Shown: positions 36,731-46,242 of the stretch, piece after piece
Position numbering within the stretch: position 1 is the stretch's first letter
Layout: each line of letters begins with the position of its first letter
Assembly (NCBI GenBank): GCA_965283955.1
Contig: CBDIQW010000001.1
Location: forward strand, 496,001-560,000
Length of the DNA: 64,000 nt
From: Emticicia sp965283955
GTDB taxonomy: Bacteria > Bacteroidota > Bacteroidia > Cytophagales > Spirosomataceae
Direction of reading: 5' to 3'
Position numbers and translations under genes: made by a program
The notes under the pieces: model-generated
Databases searched by the model: none
What the model saw: only the letters and a program-made list of their open reading frames with translations
What the model was told of the DNA's origin: nothing

Positions 36731-38279
36731 ATGACCGAATTTGTTTTAGCGATTGAATGGCAAGGGTTTGAAAAAGATAAATATGTCCACACAGTTTTAG
36801 AAGATAATATTCTCCCTCCTTATATTGCTCAATGTCGTTGGTTTGCGGGAAAAGCTCGTCAAATCAAACAATTAAAAGTAAAAGATACAGTACATTTAGA
36901 AGATTTTATCTTCATGACTTTTGAAGCAAAATACGAAGAAGGTGACAGAGAATTATATCTTTTACCACTATCTTTTGTAGAAGAAGGAACGCAAGAAATT
37001 CCAGCAAAAGGTGTTCTGAGCAAAGCCAGTATGGATGATAAAATCGGACATTTGGTCGATGCTATTTATGATGTAAATTTCAGAAATACTTTATTTTCAA
37101 GCATTTACCATAAAAAATCTTATAATCAACTCAATGATGATAAACTTGTTTTCTTCAACGGAAAAGCGTTTGTTGAAGAATCTGAGGTCATTGATTCATT
37201 TTTGCCCAATATTGACTCTTCAAATTCGGCAATGATTTTTGGAGGCAAGTATTTCCTCAAACTCTACCGTAAACTTTTCACCGAAACAAATCCTGAAGCT
37301 GAAATGGTTGAGTTTATGACTCAACATTCTGACTTCCGAAATATACCGAGATTTGCGGGTAGTATCACTTGGAAACGTGCCGATATTTCTGAAATTACGT
37401 TTGCCGTGATGGTAGAAGTTATCAAGAGCGAAAAGGACGATTGGAGTATGACGGGAGATTATCTGAATGACTTCTTGCTGGCTTTTGTCGATGGAAATTT
37501 TCAGATTAAAGAATCGGTTTTCGGGAAAGTTGCTTTGCTTGCCCACCGAACAGCCGAAATGCACAAAGCTCTTTTTGCCTTGCGAGGAGCGGATGCCTTC
37601 AATGCTGAACCTTTCGACCGCCAATATCGGAGATTTTTGCACCAAAAAATGGAAAACCTGCTCGAACGTCGATATAACTTATTGACTGACAACTACCTAC
37701 GTCTCGACGAGCATACTCCAAACTTTGGCGTGGAAATTTATGGAAGCTAAAGATTTGATTCTTGATTTCGTTGATCAAGTGCTTACCCGTCCACTTTTTT
37801 CATACCGTACTCGTATTCATGGTGATTATCACTTGGGGCAAGTTTTAGCTACCGAAAACGACTTGGTTATCATAGATTTTGAAGGAGAGCCAGAAAGCAC
37901 GATTTCTGAACGAAAAATAAAACATTCGCCACTGAAAGATGTAGCAGGTATGATTCGTTCCTATCATTATGCTGTTTCTGCAAAACTTTATAACTCAGCC
38001 GAAACCAGCGAAATAGATGAGCTACAACTCCAACGTGCAGCCGACCGTTGGTATAAATTGATTAAAGATACATATCTCGAAGAATATCTGTCTGTTTTCG
38101 GTAATCCACATCCTCTATTTAAGGATAATAATGAAATCAACTATCTTTTACTCTTCCATTTACTCGAAAAAGCAGTTTATGAAATTGGCTATGAAGTAAA
38201 TTATCGCCCAAGTTGGGTAAAAATCCCGCTCAAAGGCATTGCTGAAGTCTTGGTCGAAGTGGAAAAATTAAGAAGATAA
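36731..38279 (+). pseudogene. Maltokinase-like protein, frameshifted as sequenced
   Basis: About 515 residues if joined. The N-terminal part (LPPYIAQCRWFAGKARQIKQ) matches the maltokinase N-terminal cap domain, and the C-terminal part has the aminoglycoside-phosphotransferase-like kinase core RIHGDYHLGQVL (catalytic Asp) and VIIDFEGEPES (metal-binding DFE), then HSPLKDVAGMIRSYHYA. Such enzymes phosphorylate maltose to maltose 1-phosphate for the GlgE glucan route and are often fused to trehalose synthase; here it stands alone. A single extra base near 37741 (YGS* versus Y-EAKDLILDF) breaks the frame. Confidence 0.82.
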
Positions 38280-38357
38280 AAGTAGTTTGTAGTCGATGGT
38301 GGGCGGCGTTCTGCTCAACAGTCAACAGCTTTTGATTTGTTAGACAATAAATTTTAG

Positions 38358-38798
38358 ATGAAAGAATATTTTAAACAAATTTTTGAGTACGAGCATTGGG
38401 CAAATCTAAAAGTACTTGAAAGTATGATTTGTGCTTCTGAAATTCCACAACGTGTGATTGAGATTTTTTCGCACACAATTGCAGCTCAACGCATTTGGCT
38501 TGATCGAATAAATGGTAATGTGACTGAACTAAAAGTTTGGGAAGTTTTTGACACAAAAATTATGCTTGAACTTTTAGAGATCAATTATGATGACATCAAC
38601 AAAATCATTAATAATCAAGATTTTGACCAATTGATTGCCTACCAAACTTCAAATGGTCAGCATTTTACGAGCACAATCAACCAAATTCTAAGCCACTTGG
38701 CTCTGCACGCTTCCTATCATCGAGGACAAGTAGTTTTACTGCTTAAAGGTAAAATAGAAACATTACCAACAACCGATTTTATTCTTTACGTAAGATAA
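38358..38798 (+). CDS. DinB family protein
   Basis: 146 residues forming a predicted four-helix bundle. The three metal-binding His positions of the DinB/YfiT fold are visible: His in FEYEHWANLKVLE, His in the HASYHRGQVV motif (two). DinB-type proteins include thiol-dependent transferases; this one cannot be assigned a reaction. Lies between the maltokinase and threonine dehydratase genes on the same strand. Confidence 0.8.
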   Translation: MKEYFKQIFEYEHWANLKVLESMICASEIPQRVIEIFSHTIAAQRIWLDRINGNVTELKVWEVFDTKIMLELLEINYDDINKIINNQDFDQLIAYQTSNGQHFTSTINQILSHLALHASYHRGQVVLLLKGKIETLPTTDFILYVR

Positions 38799-38832
38799 AT
38801 TTTGAACGCTAAAGAAAACCAATTCAACAAAT

Positions 38833-39779
38833 ATGAATCATATCCCAAGCCTTGACGACATCAAAGAAGTTCACGAACGTATTAAACCGTTCATTCATCA
38901 CACTCCTATACTAAGTTCAACAAGTATCAACGAACTGGCTGGTTGCGAAATTTTTTTAAGTGCGAAAACTTTCAAAAAATTGGAGCGTTTAAAGCCCGTG
39001 GTGGTATGAATGCTGTTTTGTCTTTATCGAAAGCAGAGCAAGAAAAGGGTATCACAACTCACTCCTCAGGTAATCATGCTCAAGCGATTGCTTTGGCAGC
39101 TAAAACGGTCGGAACTAAAGCTTATATTGTGATGCCAAGCAATGCACCTATTATCAAAAAAAATGGTGTAAAAGCTCTTGATGGTGAAATTATTGAGTGC
39201 GAACCAACACTTGAGGCACGTGAATCAACAGTTCAACAAGTAATTGACCGCAACCGAGCAACGTTTGTTCATCCATTCAATAACTATAATGTAATTGCTG
39301 GACAAGCAACTGCAACAGTTGAATTAATTGCTGAAATTCCGAACTTGCAAGTAATAATGGCTCCAGTTGGTGGAGGTGGACTTTTGAGTGGAACAGCTCT
39401 TGCAACGCATTATCTATTACCTAATGCTGAAGTAATTGCAGGCGAACCCGAAGGAGCAGCCGATGCAATTTTATCATTTAAGAGTGGTAAAATTGAGAAA
39501 GCACCGTATATAAATACCATTGCTGATGGCTTGATGACAAATCTGGGCGACAAAACGCTGGAAATTATCAGAATGTATGTGAAAGATATTATTTTAGTAA
39601 GTGATGATGAAATAATTGCAGCAATGCGATTAATTTGGGAACGCCTAAAGATTGTTATCGAGCCATCGTGTGCTGTTCCATTTGCAGCTTTACTGAAACA
39701 AAAAGAAAGATTTGCAGGAAAAAAAGTAGGTATTATTCTAACAGGTGGAAATATTGATTTAGGAAAACTTCCTTTTTAA
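38833..39779 (+). pseudogene. Threonine/serine dehydratase, frameshifted at a T-run
   Basis: PLP fold-type II dehydratase (threonine to 2-oxobutanoate, or serine/threonine racemase-like), about 315 residues. ATG at 38833 gives IPSLDDIKEVHERIKPFIHH and TPILSSTSINELAG, then the frame is lost in a run of seven T (38951-38957); eight T would give CEIFFKCENFQKIGAFKARG, restoring the PLP-lysine motif. The rest is intact: SSGNHAQAIALAAK (phosphate-binding loop region), PVGGGGLLSG and ILTGGNIDLG. No ACT domain, so of the short catabolic type. The lesion looks like a homopolymer length error. Confidence 0.9.
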
Positions 39780-39791
39780 ATAGACACAAAA

Positions 39792-39822
39792 AGAGGTAAG
39801 TCTGTGAAACTTACCTCTTTTT
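39792..39822. terminator. Terminator between convergent genes
   Basis: Perfect stem AGAGGTAAGT / ACTTACCTCT, loop CTGTGAA, followed by five T on the plus strand and preceded by A-rich sequence, so it can end transcription from both sides. Confidence 0.85.
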
Positions 39823-39826
39823 GTTA

Positions 39827-41464
39827 TTATTCAAATAAATCTATAAATTCAAATTTTTCTCCATCAAAAAGCCCTAAATCGCTGAGTTTGAGAGCAGGAA
39901 TTACTAACAGAGCCATAAATGATAGGCTCATAAATGGAGAAATAAGTGTGCTACCGAGCTGCTCTTTCACAAATCGGTCAATCATGGTATAGCTCTCTGC
40001 TACTTTATAACCATCATCACTACTCATCAGGCCAGCTACTGGTAAACCTAATACACCACGTTTAGTATTGCTTACGGCAGAAACTCCCCCCTTTTCTCTG
40101 ATAATCAGGTTAATCGCTTCACAAATAGAAAAATCATCCACTCCAACCGCTATAATATTATGAGAATCATGACCAACTGAAGAAGCGATTGCACCTTCTT
40201 TTAAGCCATAATTATTGATAAAAGCGATGGTTGGTGGAGCAGTTTTATAGCGATTCAGAACAACTATCTTTAATATATCTTTTTCTAAATCAGCTACTAC
40301 AAAACCATTCTCTATTTTGGGTTCTACAAAAATTTCATTCGTAATCAATTGTCCATCAATGGTTTGTATTACACGCATCCGATGAACATTTTCTGGAGCA
40401 ACAATTTCAATTTGCTTGGGCTGAATCAGTTCACAATCAAAATTATTGATTATTTCGCTTTGTAGATTTTCAATCAACGAAATACCATTTTCTGCTACTT
40501 TTTGACCATTTATATACGTCGTTTCGACATTGAAATCTTCCAAATTATCAACCAAAATAAAGTCACCCCAATCACCTTCTCTCAATAAACCAATATTCAT
40601 TCGATAATGCAAAATCGGATTTATAGTTGCCATCCGGAGTACTTTAAATCTATCTATTCCATTGGCTATTGCTCTTTTAACAAGTTGATTGATATGACCT
40701 TCAACCAAATTATCTGGATGTTTATCGTCGGAGCAAAACATCATATTAGCAAAATGTTCATCAGCTAATGGAATCAATTCTTCAAAGTTTTTGGCAGCAC
40801 TACCTTCTCGAATCAATATTTTCATGCCGAGTTTAAGCTTTTCTAATGCTTCACTCTTTGTAAAACATTCGTGGTCAGTTTCTATACCTGCTTCAATATA
40901 TTTTTTTGCTGCCGCTCCTCTTAATCCAGGTGCATGACCATCAACAGGTTTATTGAATGCTTGTGCCAAAGCAATTTTCTGCATTACCAATGGGTCTTCA
41001 TGCAAAACCCCAGGAAAATTCATCATTTCGGCCAAATAACCAACCTCCTTATATGTAAATAAATGAGCAATATCTTTTGCTGTAATTTCGGCACCAGCGG
41101 TTTCGAAGCCCGTTGCTGGTACACAAGATGGAGCTCCAAAGCAAAATTTGAAAGGTACTCGTCGCCCATCTTCTATCATAAACTCAACGCCTTTTACCCC
41201 TAAAACATTGGCAATTTCATGAGGGTCAGAAACGGTACCGACAGTACCGTGAACAACTGCTAATCGAGCAAACTGTGTGGGCGTAAGCATAGAGCTTTCC
41301 ACGTGTACGTGAGCATCAATCAGACCCGGTAGGATATATTTTTCTCCTTCTCTTTCTGCTCCTTGTAGATTTATTTGATGGATTCTACCATTTTCAATAA
41401 CCAACGTTCCATAGGAAACAGTACCATCAAACACATTTACTATATTAGCACTTAAATTTATCAT
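39827..41464 (-). CDS. ade: Adenine deaminase
   Basis: 545 residues of the amidohydrolase superfamily. Metal-binding PGLIDAHVHVESSMLTPTQF, GTVGTVSDPHEIANVLG, DGHAPGL, TDHECFTK and MFCSDDKHPDNL follow in family order, and the C-terminal adenine-deaminase-specific domain (VGHDSHNIIAVGVDD, GGVSAVSN) is complete. Deaminates adenine to hypoxanthine for purine salvage; usually Mn/Fe dependent. Transcribed alone, convergent with the threonine dehydratase. Confidence 0.93.
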   Translation of the reverse strand: MINLSANIVNVFDGTVSYGTLVIENGRIHQINLQGAEREGEKYILPGLIDAHVHVESSMLTPTQFARLAVVHGTVGTVSDPHEIANVLGVKGVEFMIEDGRRVPFKFCFGAPSCVPATGFETAGAEITAKDIAHLFTYKEVGYLAEMMNFPGVLHEDPLVMQKIALAQAFNKPVDGHAPGLRGAAAKKYIEAGIETDHECFTKSEALEKLKLGMKILIREGSAAKNFEELIPLADEHFANMMFCSDDKHPDNLVEGHINQLVKRAIANGIDRFKVLRMATINPILHYRMNIGLLREGDWGDFILVDNLEDFNVETTYINGQKVAENGISLIENLQSEIINNFDCELIQPKQIEIVAPENVHRMRVIQTIDGQLITNEIFVEPKIENGFVVADLEKDILKIVVLNRYKTAPPTIAFINNYGLKEGAIASSVGHDSHNIIAVGVDDFSICEAINLIIREKGGVSAVSNTKRGVLGLPVAGLMSSDDGYKVAESYTMIDRFVKEQLGSTLISPFMSLSFMALLVIPALKLSDLGLFDGEKFEFIDLFE

Positions 41465-42138
41465 TGATGAAATTTGGGGATTCTTATATTTTTGGTAAAA
41501 TAAATCTTTTTTTGTAAAAAAATATCAATTTCGTTTCAAATATTGTACAAAATGAGTTAAAATAAACAAATTGAGAAAAATTATTAATGAATTGTGACCG
41601 AAGCAACGATTTCGGAGTCTAAAGAAAGAAGTCACCCAAAATGATAGTTTGGAAGAGTGAACCTTTTAATTCAACAAATTACTGAGTGATTTCGAGGACT
41701 TCGCGGGGAGCAATCTCATCAGAGTTTTGTAGTTCAATATACCATAAAAAAAAAGTCATCCAATAATATCAGATGACTTTAAGTCTATTGAGTGAACCTT
41801 TTTGAATATTTTTGTAATAACAGCTAAGTGTTTTCTTACGCTATTATTTATCTGTGTGTATCTTTTGCGAGTACTTAATTTGAAACCAAAATCGTGCCAA
41901 ATAGTTATTGAATGGATAATTTTTAAATTCGCTACATTTTCACATCATATCAAGCAGTTACCAATCAATTTTAATTTGAAGCATTTTTTGGCATAGATTT
42001 TGTTAATCTACCTGCTATTTTTTGAATATTTTCCAATATTTATTCAAATTTTGAGACTTTTGGCACTGTTTTAGACCTTTCATAAAATTCTTCAAAAAAA
42101 CTGATACTTTTTAGTTCAATTAACGTTTAATACAATGA
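41465..42138. other. Long intergenic region without a recognisable gene
   Basis: 674 AT-rich bases. A 64-residue frame (41802-41996) has no recognisable features and I do not call it. A hairpin AAAGTCATC / GATGACTTT at 41752-41780 is preceded by nine A on the plus strand, so it resembles a minus-strand terminator although no minus-strand gene lies upstream of it. 41580-41730 holds GC-richer fragments that look like decayed dispersed repeats. Confidence 0.5.
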
Positions 42139-42522
42139 ATGAAAAAACACCCTTCATTCGCATCAACAATGACAAATAACAGTGATAACATTTCACAGAG
42201 TTTCAATGAAAAAAAACGTAAAGATTTAATGGCAAGTTTGGCTATTGATGCTTTAGGGATGGTAACCTATCTCATTCCTGCACTGGGCGAAGCAGCCGAT
42301 GTGGTAATTGCACCGATTACTTCGGTTTTAATTTATGCAGTTCATCGAACTACATTTGGTGCTATCGCAGGTTTCTTAGAAGAAATAATTCCATTCACAG
42401 ACATTATTCCGAGTGCTACTATTATTTGGTTTTATCGCTATGTCTTGAAAAGAGAAAGTACATTTAATGAATTTATGGAGAGATTTAATAAAAAAAATCC
42501 AATTATTATTAATAGTAAATAA
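42139..42522 (+). CDS. Small hypothetical membrane protein
   Basis: 127 residues with two to three hydrophobic segments: IDALGMVTYLIPALGEAADV, APITSVLIYAVH and FTDIIPSATIIWFYRYVL. I do not recognise a named domain; small proteins of this general look (polar N-terminus, LIP-LGE-D motif) occur in Bacteroidota. Start is uncertain: ATG at 42139 or 42169. A terminator follows, shared with the convergent nuo operon. Confidence 0.65.
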   Translation: MKKHPSFASTMTNNSDNISQSFNEKKRKDLMASLAIDALGMVTYLIPALGEAADVVIAPITSVLIYAVHRTTFGAIAGFLEEIIPFTDIIPSATIIWFYRYVLKRESTFNEFMERFNKKNPIIINSK

Positions 42523-42546
42523 GAGATTTTCTAAGTTAGAATAAAG

Positions 42547-42585
42547 AAAAAGCGTCCCAAGAATAATTCTTGAGACGCTTTTTAT
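42547..42585. terminator. Bidirectional terminator between the small membrane protein and nuoJ
   Basis: Stem AAAAAGCGTC-CAAGAA / TTCTTG-GACGCTTTTT around loop TAA; A-run on one side and T-run on the other allow termination of both convergent transcripts. It marks the physical end of the nuo operon here. Confidence 0.85.
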
Positions 42586-42602
42586 ATTTAGGGTAATTCT
42601 GT

Positions 42603-43139
42603 TTAGAAATGTCTTTCGCCAGGTTCACGCTTAGCCAGCATCACAGCACCAGCCATTGCCACCAAAAACAATACAGATATAAGCTCAAACGGTAATAAAT
42701 ATTCACCATAAAGAGACTGTCCTAAAATTTCAACCATACCAGTTTGTGAATTAAAACTCGTAGCATCTATTTTCTCTTTTCCTGCTCTTCTTAGGAAAAT
42801 AATCAAAACTCCTCCCAACAAAAGAGTTGTCACGATAGCAGTTGTAATCAATTTATTATTCTTCATTTCATCAGTTTCTTGTTTCATATTCAAGAACATA
42901 ATCACGAATAGAAATAATACCATGATAGCACCTGCATAAACAATAATATTAACTGCTGCTAAAAATTGGGCATTCAATAAGATGTAGTGAGCCGAAATTG
43001 AAAAGAATGTCACAATTAAATAAATGACACTATGCACTGGATTTTTCGACATAATAGTACCTAAAGCTCCAAAAAGAGTTAATACTGATAAAATGGCGAA
43101 TGTATAAAAAATTGGAGGTAAACTAAGTATATTTTGCAT
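42603..43139 (-). CDS. nuoJ: NADH-quinone oxidoreductase subunit J
   Basis: 178 residues with five hydrophobic helices; FAILSVLTLFGALGTIMSKN and HSVIYLIVTFFSISAHYILL are typical of the N-terminal half, and VNIIVYAGAIMVLFLFVIMF carries the pi-bulge helix characteristic of NuoJ/ND6. Membrane-arm subunit of complex I. 30 bases after nuoI. It is the last nuo gene here: a terminator follows instead of nuoK. Confidence 0.92.
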   Translation of the reverse strand: MQNILSLPPIFYTFAILSVLTLFGALGTIMSKNPVHSVIYLIVTFFSISAHYILLNAQFLAAVNIIVYAGAIMVLFLFVIMFLNMKQETDEMKNNKLITTAIVTTLLLGGVLIIFLRRAGKEKIDATSFNSQTGMVEILGQSLYGEYLLPFELISVLFLVAMAGAVMLAKREPGERHF

Positions 43140-43169
43140 ATTCTGGTTAAAATCTAAGGCTTAAAAAAA

Positions 43170-43714
43170 TTACTTCCAAAGCTTCATGGCATCTTCTTTG
43201 GTCCAAGCATCTCTCTGGTAGCGTTGATTCATATCTTCTACCAATTGGTCTTTCCCATAAATTACATCTGAACGGTCAGTAAATACTGGCACAAATTTAT
43301 CATGACGTAAATAAACAGCTTGTTTTGGGCAAGCTTCTTCACAAAGACCACAGAAAATACAACGTAGCATATTTATTTCATAAACCGCCGCATATTTTTC
43401 TTCACGATAAAGATGTTCTTCACCTTTCACACGCTCTTGTGCTACCATCGAAATCGCTTCAGCAGGACATGCTACGGCACAAAGCCCACAAGCTGTACAA
43501 CGTTCACGTCCTTCTTCGTCTCTTTTTAAGATATGATGTCCACGAAAAACTGGTCCCAAATAGCGTTTTTGTTCAGGATATTCGATTGTAGGCTTCGCTT
43601 GAAAAAGTGTTTAATCGTAATACCTAAACCTGTAGCAAGAGAAGGTAAACAACTTCTCTCAAACAAACTTAATTCGGATTTATCAGTTTTTTTTGCTCTA
43701 TTAGTTAACTGCAT
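43170..43714 (-). pseudogene. nuoI: NADH-quinone oxidoreductase subunit I, frameshifted as sequenced
   Basis: Two 4Fe-4S ferredoxin motifs, CTACGLCAVACP and CIFCGLCEEACP, bind clusters N6a and N6b that pass electrons towards NuoB. The N-terminal part (from ATG 43714: GLGITIKHFFKRS) is in a different frame from the rest (TIEYPEQKRYLGPVFRGHH); one lost base near 43590, in an AGC-CTACA context where AGC-GCT-ACA would fit, explains it. Joined length about 181 residues, normal for Bacteroidota. Likely a consensus error, as this subunit is essential for complex I. Confidence 0.92.
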
Positions 43715-43720
43715 AGTTTT

Positions 43721-43752
43721 AATGAGTGAATGAGTGAATGAGCGAATGAGCC
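43721..43752. repeat. Tandem GAATGAGT-type octamers upstream of nuoI
   Basis: About four imperfect units of ATGAGTGA/ATGAGCGA in the nuoH-nuoI gap. The same motif occurs in the inverted repeat at 16400-16455. Confidence 0.65.
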
Positions 43753-43804
43753 TTTCTTAACTCATTGTTCAAAATCTCTCATTAATTGATAATTGTTAAT
43801 TGAT

Positions 43805-44980
43805 TTACGCTCCCATAATAGCGTTTTTCTTTTTCGGACGCATTGACCAGCCTACAGAAATTAGTACAACCATCAAAGCTAAACCGATCCAAATCCCGAC
43901 CAATTTATACCCTGAAAGAATTGCTCCTGCTGTAATTATGAGGTTTGCAACTGCTAATGGAATTAAGCCTTTCCAACCAAGATTCATTAATTGGTCATAA
44001 CGAAAACGTGGAACCGTCCAACGAACCCACATAAAGAAGAATATACCAAATAAAATTTTAGTAAACATTGAGCCAATTCCTACCAAAGTTGCTACGTTAT
44101 GACCAACATTTGCTCCGAGAGCAGATATTAACTGACTTTCAACAAAATCCATTCCTGGGTAATTATATCCACCAAAGAATAAACAAGCTGTTACTGCCGA
44201 AGAAGCAAACATATTGATGTATTCGGCAAATAAATAAAATCCTAATTTCATTGAGCTATATTCTGTGTGATAACCGCCCACTAACTCCGTTTCACACTCT
44301 GGTAAATCAAAAGGTGTTCGGTTACATTCAGCAAAAGCACAAACGGTAAATATTAAAAATCCGAGCGGTTGATAGAATACATTCCAGTTTCCACCGTGTT
44401 GTTGAGCGACAATTTCACGAAGAGATAACGTACCTGACATCATCAAAATAGCAATAATTGACATACCCATAGCTAATTCGTAACTAATGTTTTGTGAAGC
44501 AGCACGAATAGCACCTAACAACGAGAATTTGTTGTTAGAAGCCCATCCACCAATCATTACCCCGTAAACTCCAAGCGACACAACACCAAAAACGTATAAA
44601 ATACCAATATTGATTTCGATAGCTTGAACGAAAACCTCTTTACCTCCAATAATAAATGAATTTCCGAATGGTACAACAGCACTTGACATCAAAGCAGTGA
44701 ACATTGACAAACAAGGCCCTAATATAAATAACCATCTATCGGCTTGTGCTGGAATAAAATCTTCCTTGAAAAACATTTTTCCAGCATCGGCGAGTGGTTG
44801 TAATAAACCACCCCAACCAGCACGGTTCGGACCACGACGGTCTTGAATATAAGCGGCAACTTTACGTTCAGCCCACGTTGAATATGCTGCAATACCAAGT
44901 GTAATTGCAAAAATTACGATAATAATAAGAGCTTTCCAAAGAAACATACTTTCGGTCAGCCATTGTACAAAAGAACTCAT
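43805..44980 (-). CDS. nuoH: NADH-quinone oxidoreductase subunit H
   Basis: 391 residues, about eight to nine membrane helices. The quinone-site loop RRGPNRAGWGGLLQPLADAG and KMFFKED, then AECNRTPFDLPECETELVGG and WVRWTVPRFRYDQLMNLGWK are diagnostic. NuoH joins the hydrophilic arm to the membrane arm and lines the quinone chamber. Longer than E. coli NuoH (325) because of a C-terminal extension and loops, as usual in this phylum. Confidence 0.95.
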   Translation of the reverse strand: MSSFVQWLTESMFLWKALIIIVIFAITLGIAAYSTWAERKVAAYIQDRRGPNRAGWGGLLQPLADAGKMFFKEDFIPAQADRWLFILGPCLSMFTALMSSAVVPFGNSFIIGGKEVFVQAIEINIGILYVFGVVSLGVYGVMIGGWASNNKFSLLGAIRAASQNISYELAMGMSIIAILMMSGTLSLREIVAQQHGGNWNVFYQPLGFLIFTVCAFAECNRTPFDLPECETELVGGYHTEYSSMKLGFYLFAEYINMFASSAVTACLFFGGYNYPGMDFVESQLISALGANVGHNVATLVGIGSMFTKILFGIFFFMWVRWTVPRFRYDQLMNLGWKGLIPLAVANLIITAGAILSGYKLVGIWIGLALMVVLISVGWSMRPKKKNAIMGA

Positions 44981-45091
44981 AATTAAAAGTTTACGACGGG
45001 GTCGCCCGTGCGAATAGAATTTACGAATTACGATTTATATACTGTCGTATCTTCGAATAACTTTCCAAATATTATAAACAAAACCTCAAAA

Positions 45092-46183
45092 TTACTTTTT
45101 GAAATAACTTTCATTTTTTTGCTGTAATGCCTTGTAATCTTCAGATTGTTTAATTTCGGCCATTTCATTAACATACGGACGAGAATCATCAATCTTTTTA
45201 AATTGAGACTCAGCGAGTTTCAAGGCAAAATCTGGTTTTTTAATCAAATTTGCCCCATACTTATTTGCCGAAATAACCGAAGCACGATTTACTTTTGTTG
45301 GCCCTTCAATTACCCAATCGCTTGTTTTCTTTTTCTCGAAGCGACAAGTATTACAAATGAATTCTTTCACTTCACCCCATTCATTTTTGCGGGCAGTTAC
45401 ACGAATTACTTCGTCTCCACGATACCATAACTGCACATTTCCACTACATTTATCGCAGTCGCAATGTGCATCAACTGGTTTTGAGAACCAAACACGGTTT
45501 TTGAAACGGTAAGTTTTATCGGTCAAAGCACCTACTGGGCATACATCAATTACGTTTCCTGAGAAATCATTATCAATGGCACGACCAATATAAGTAGAGA
45601 TTTCAGCATGGTCACCTCTTCCCATCACCCCATGCACACGACCATCAGTGATTTGGTCAGCCGTGTAAACGCAACGATAGCACAACACACAACGTGTCAT
45701 GTGAAGTTGTACATACGGACCAATATCTTCTTTCTCAAATGTACGACGCTCTTCTTGATAACGTGTAGTGCTTGTTCCATTTTCAAAAGCGAAGTCTTGT
45801 AAATGACACTCACCTGCTTGGTCACACACCGGGCAGTCAAGTGGGTGATTGAGTAATAAAAACTCAACTACTCCTTTGCGAGCCTCTACTACTTGTGGAT
45901 TGGTGAAGTTTTCAACCACCATACCATCTTGTACAGGTGTGATACACGAAGCAACCAATTTAGGCATCGGACGTGGGTCTTTTGATGAACCAGCCGCAAC
46001 TTTCACCAAACAAGCACGGCATTTTCCACCCGAACCTTTGAGTGGTTCGTAATAACACATGGCTGGTGGTGCCACTTCTGGCCCAATCTGGCGAGCTGCC
46101 TGCATGATGGTGGTTCCTGGAGCGACTTCTACTTCCACACCGTCAACAGTGACTTTAAACATTACTGGCTTTATATCTTCCAT
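45092..46183 (-). CDS. nuoG: NADH-quinone oxidoreductase subunit G, short form
   Basis: 363 residues: an N-terminal 2Fe-2S ferredoxin domain (APPAMCYYEPLKGSGGKCRA, CLVKV), the His/Cys N5 motif HPLDCPVCDQAGECHLQDFA, then the 4Fe-4S motif MTRCVLCYRCVYTADQ and CDCDKCSGN. The large molybdopterin-like domain of E. coli NuoG (908 residues) is absent, which is normal in Bacteroidota and not a truncation. Carries electrons from NuoF through the N-clusters. 59 bases after nuoF. Confidence 0.93.
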   Translation of the reverse strand: MEDIKPVMFKVTVDGVEVEVAPGTTIMQAARQIGPEVAPPAMCYYEPLKGSGGKCRACLVKVAAGSSKDPRPMPKLVASCITPVQDGMVVENFTNPQVVEARKGVVEFLLLNHPLDCPVCDQAGECHLQDFAFENGTSTTRYQEERRTFEKEDIGPYVQLHMTRCVLCYRCVYTADQITDGRVHGVMGRGDHAEISTYIGRAIDNDFSGNVIDVCPVGALTDKTYRFKNRVWFSKPVDAHCDCDKCSGNVQLWYRGDEVIRVTARKNEWGEVKEFICNTCRFEKKKTSDWVIEGPTKVNRASVISANKYGANLIKKPDFALKLAESQFKKIDDSRPYVNEMAEIKQSEDYKALQQKNESYFKK

Positions 46184-46242
46184 CAGTTTTTCTGATAATA
46201 AACTTCTTTACAACTAAAAATAAACTCTTATTGGAAATTTAA

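Noticed and set aside
41802..41996. 64-residue open frame in the long gap
   Set aside because: Hydrophobic AT-rich translation without motif, promoter or neighbour logic.
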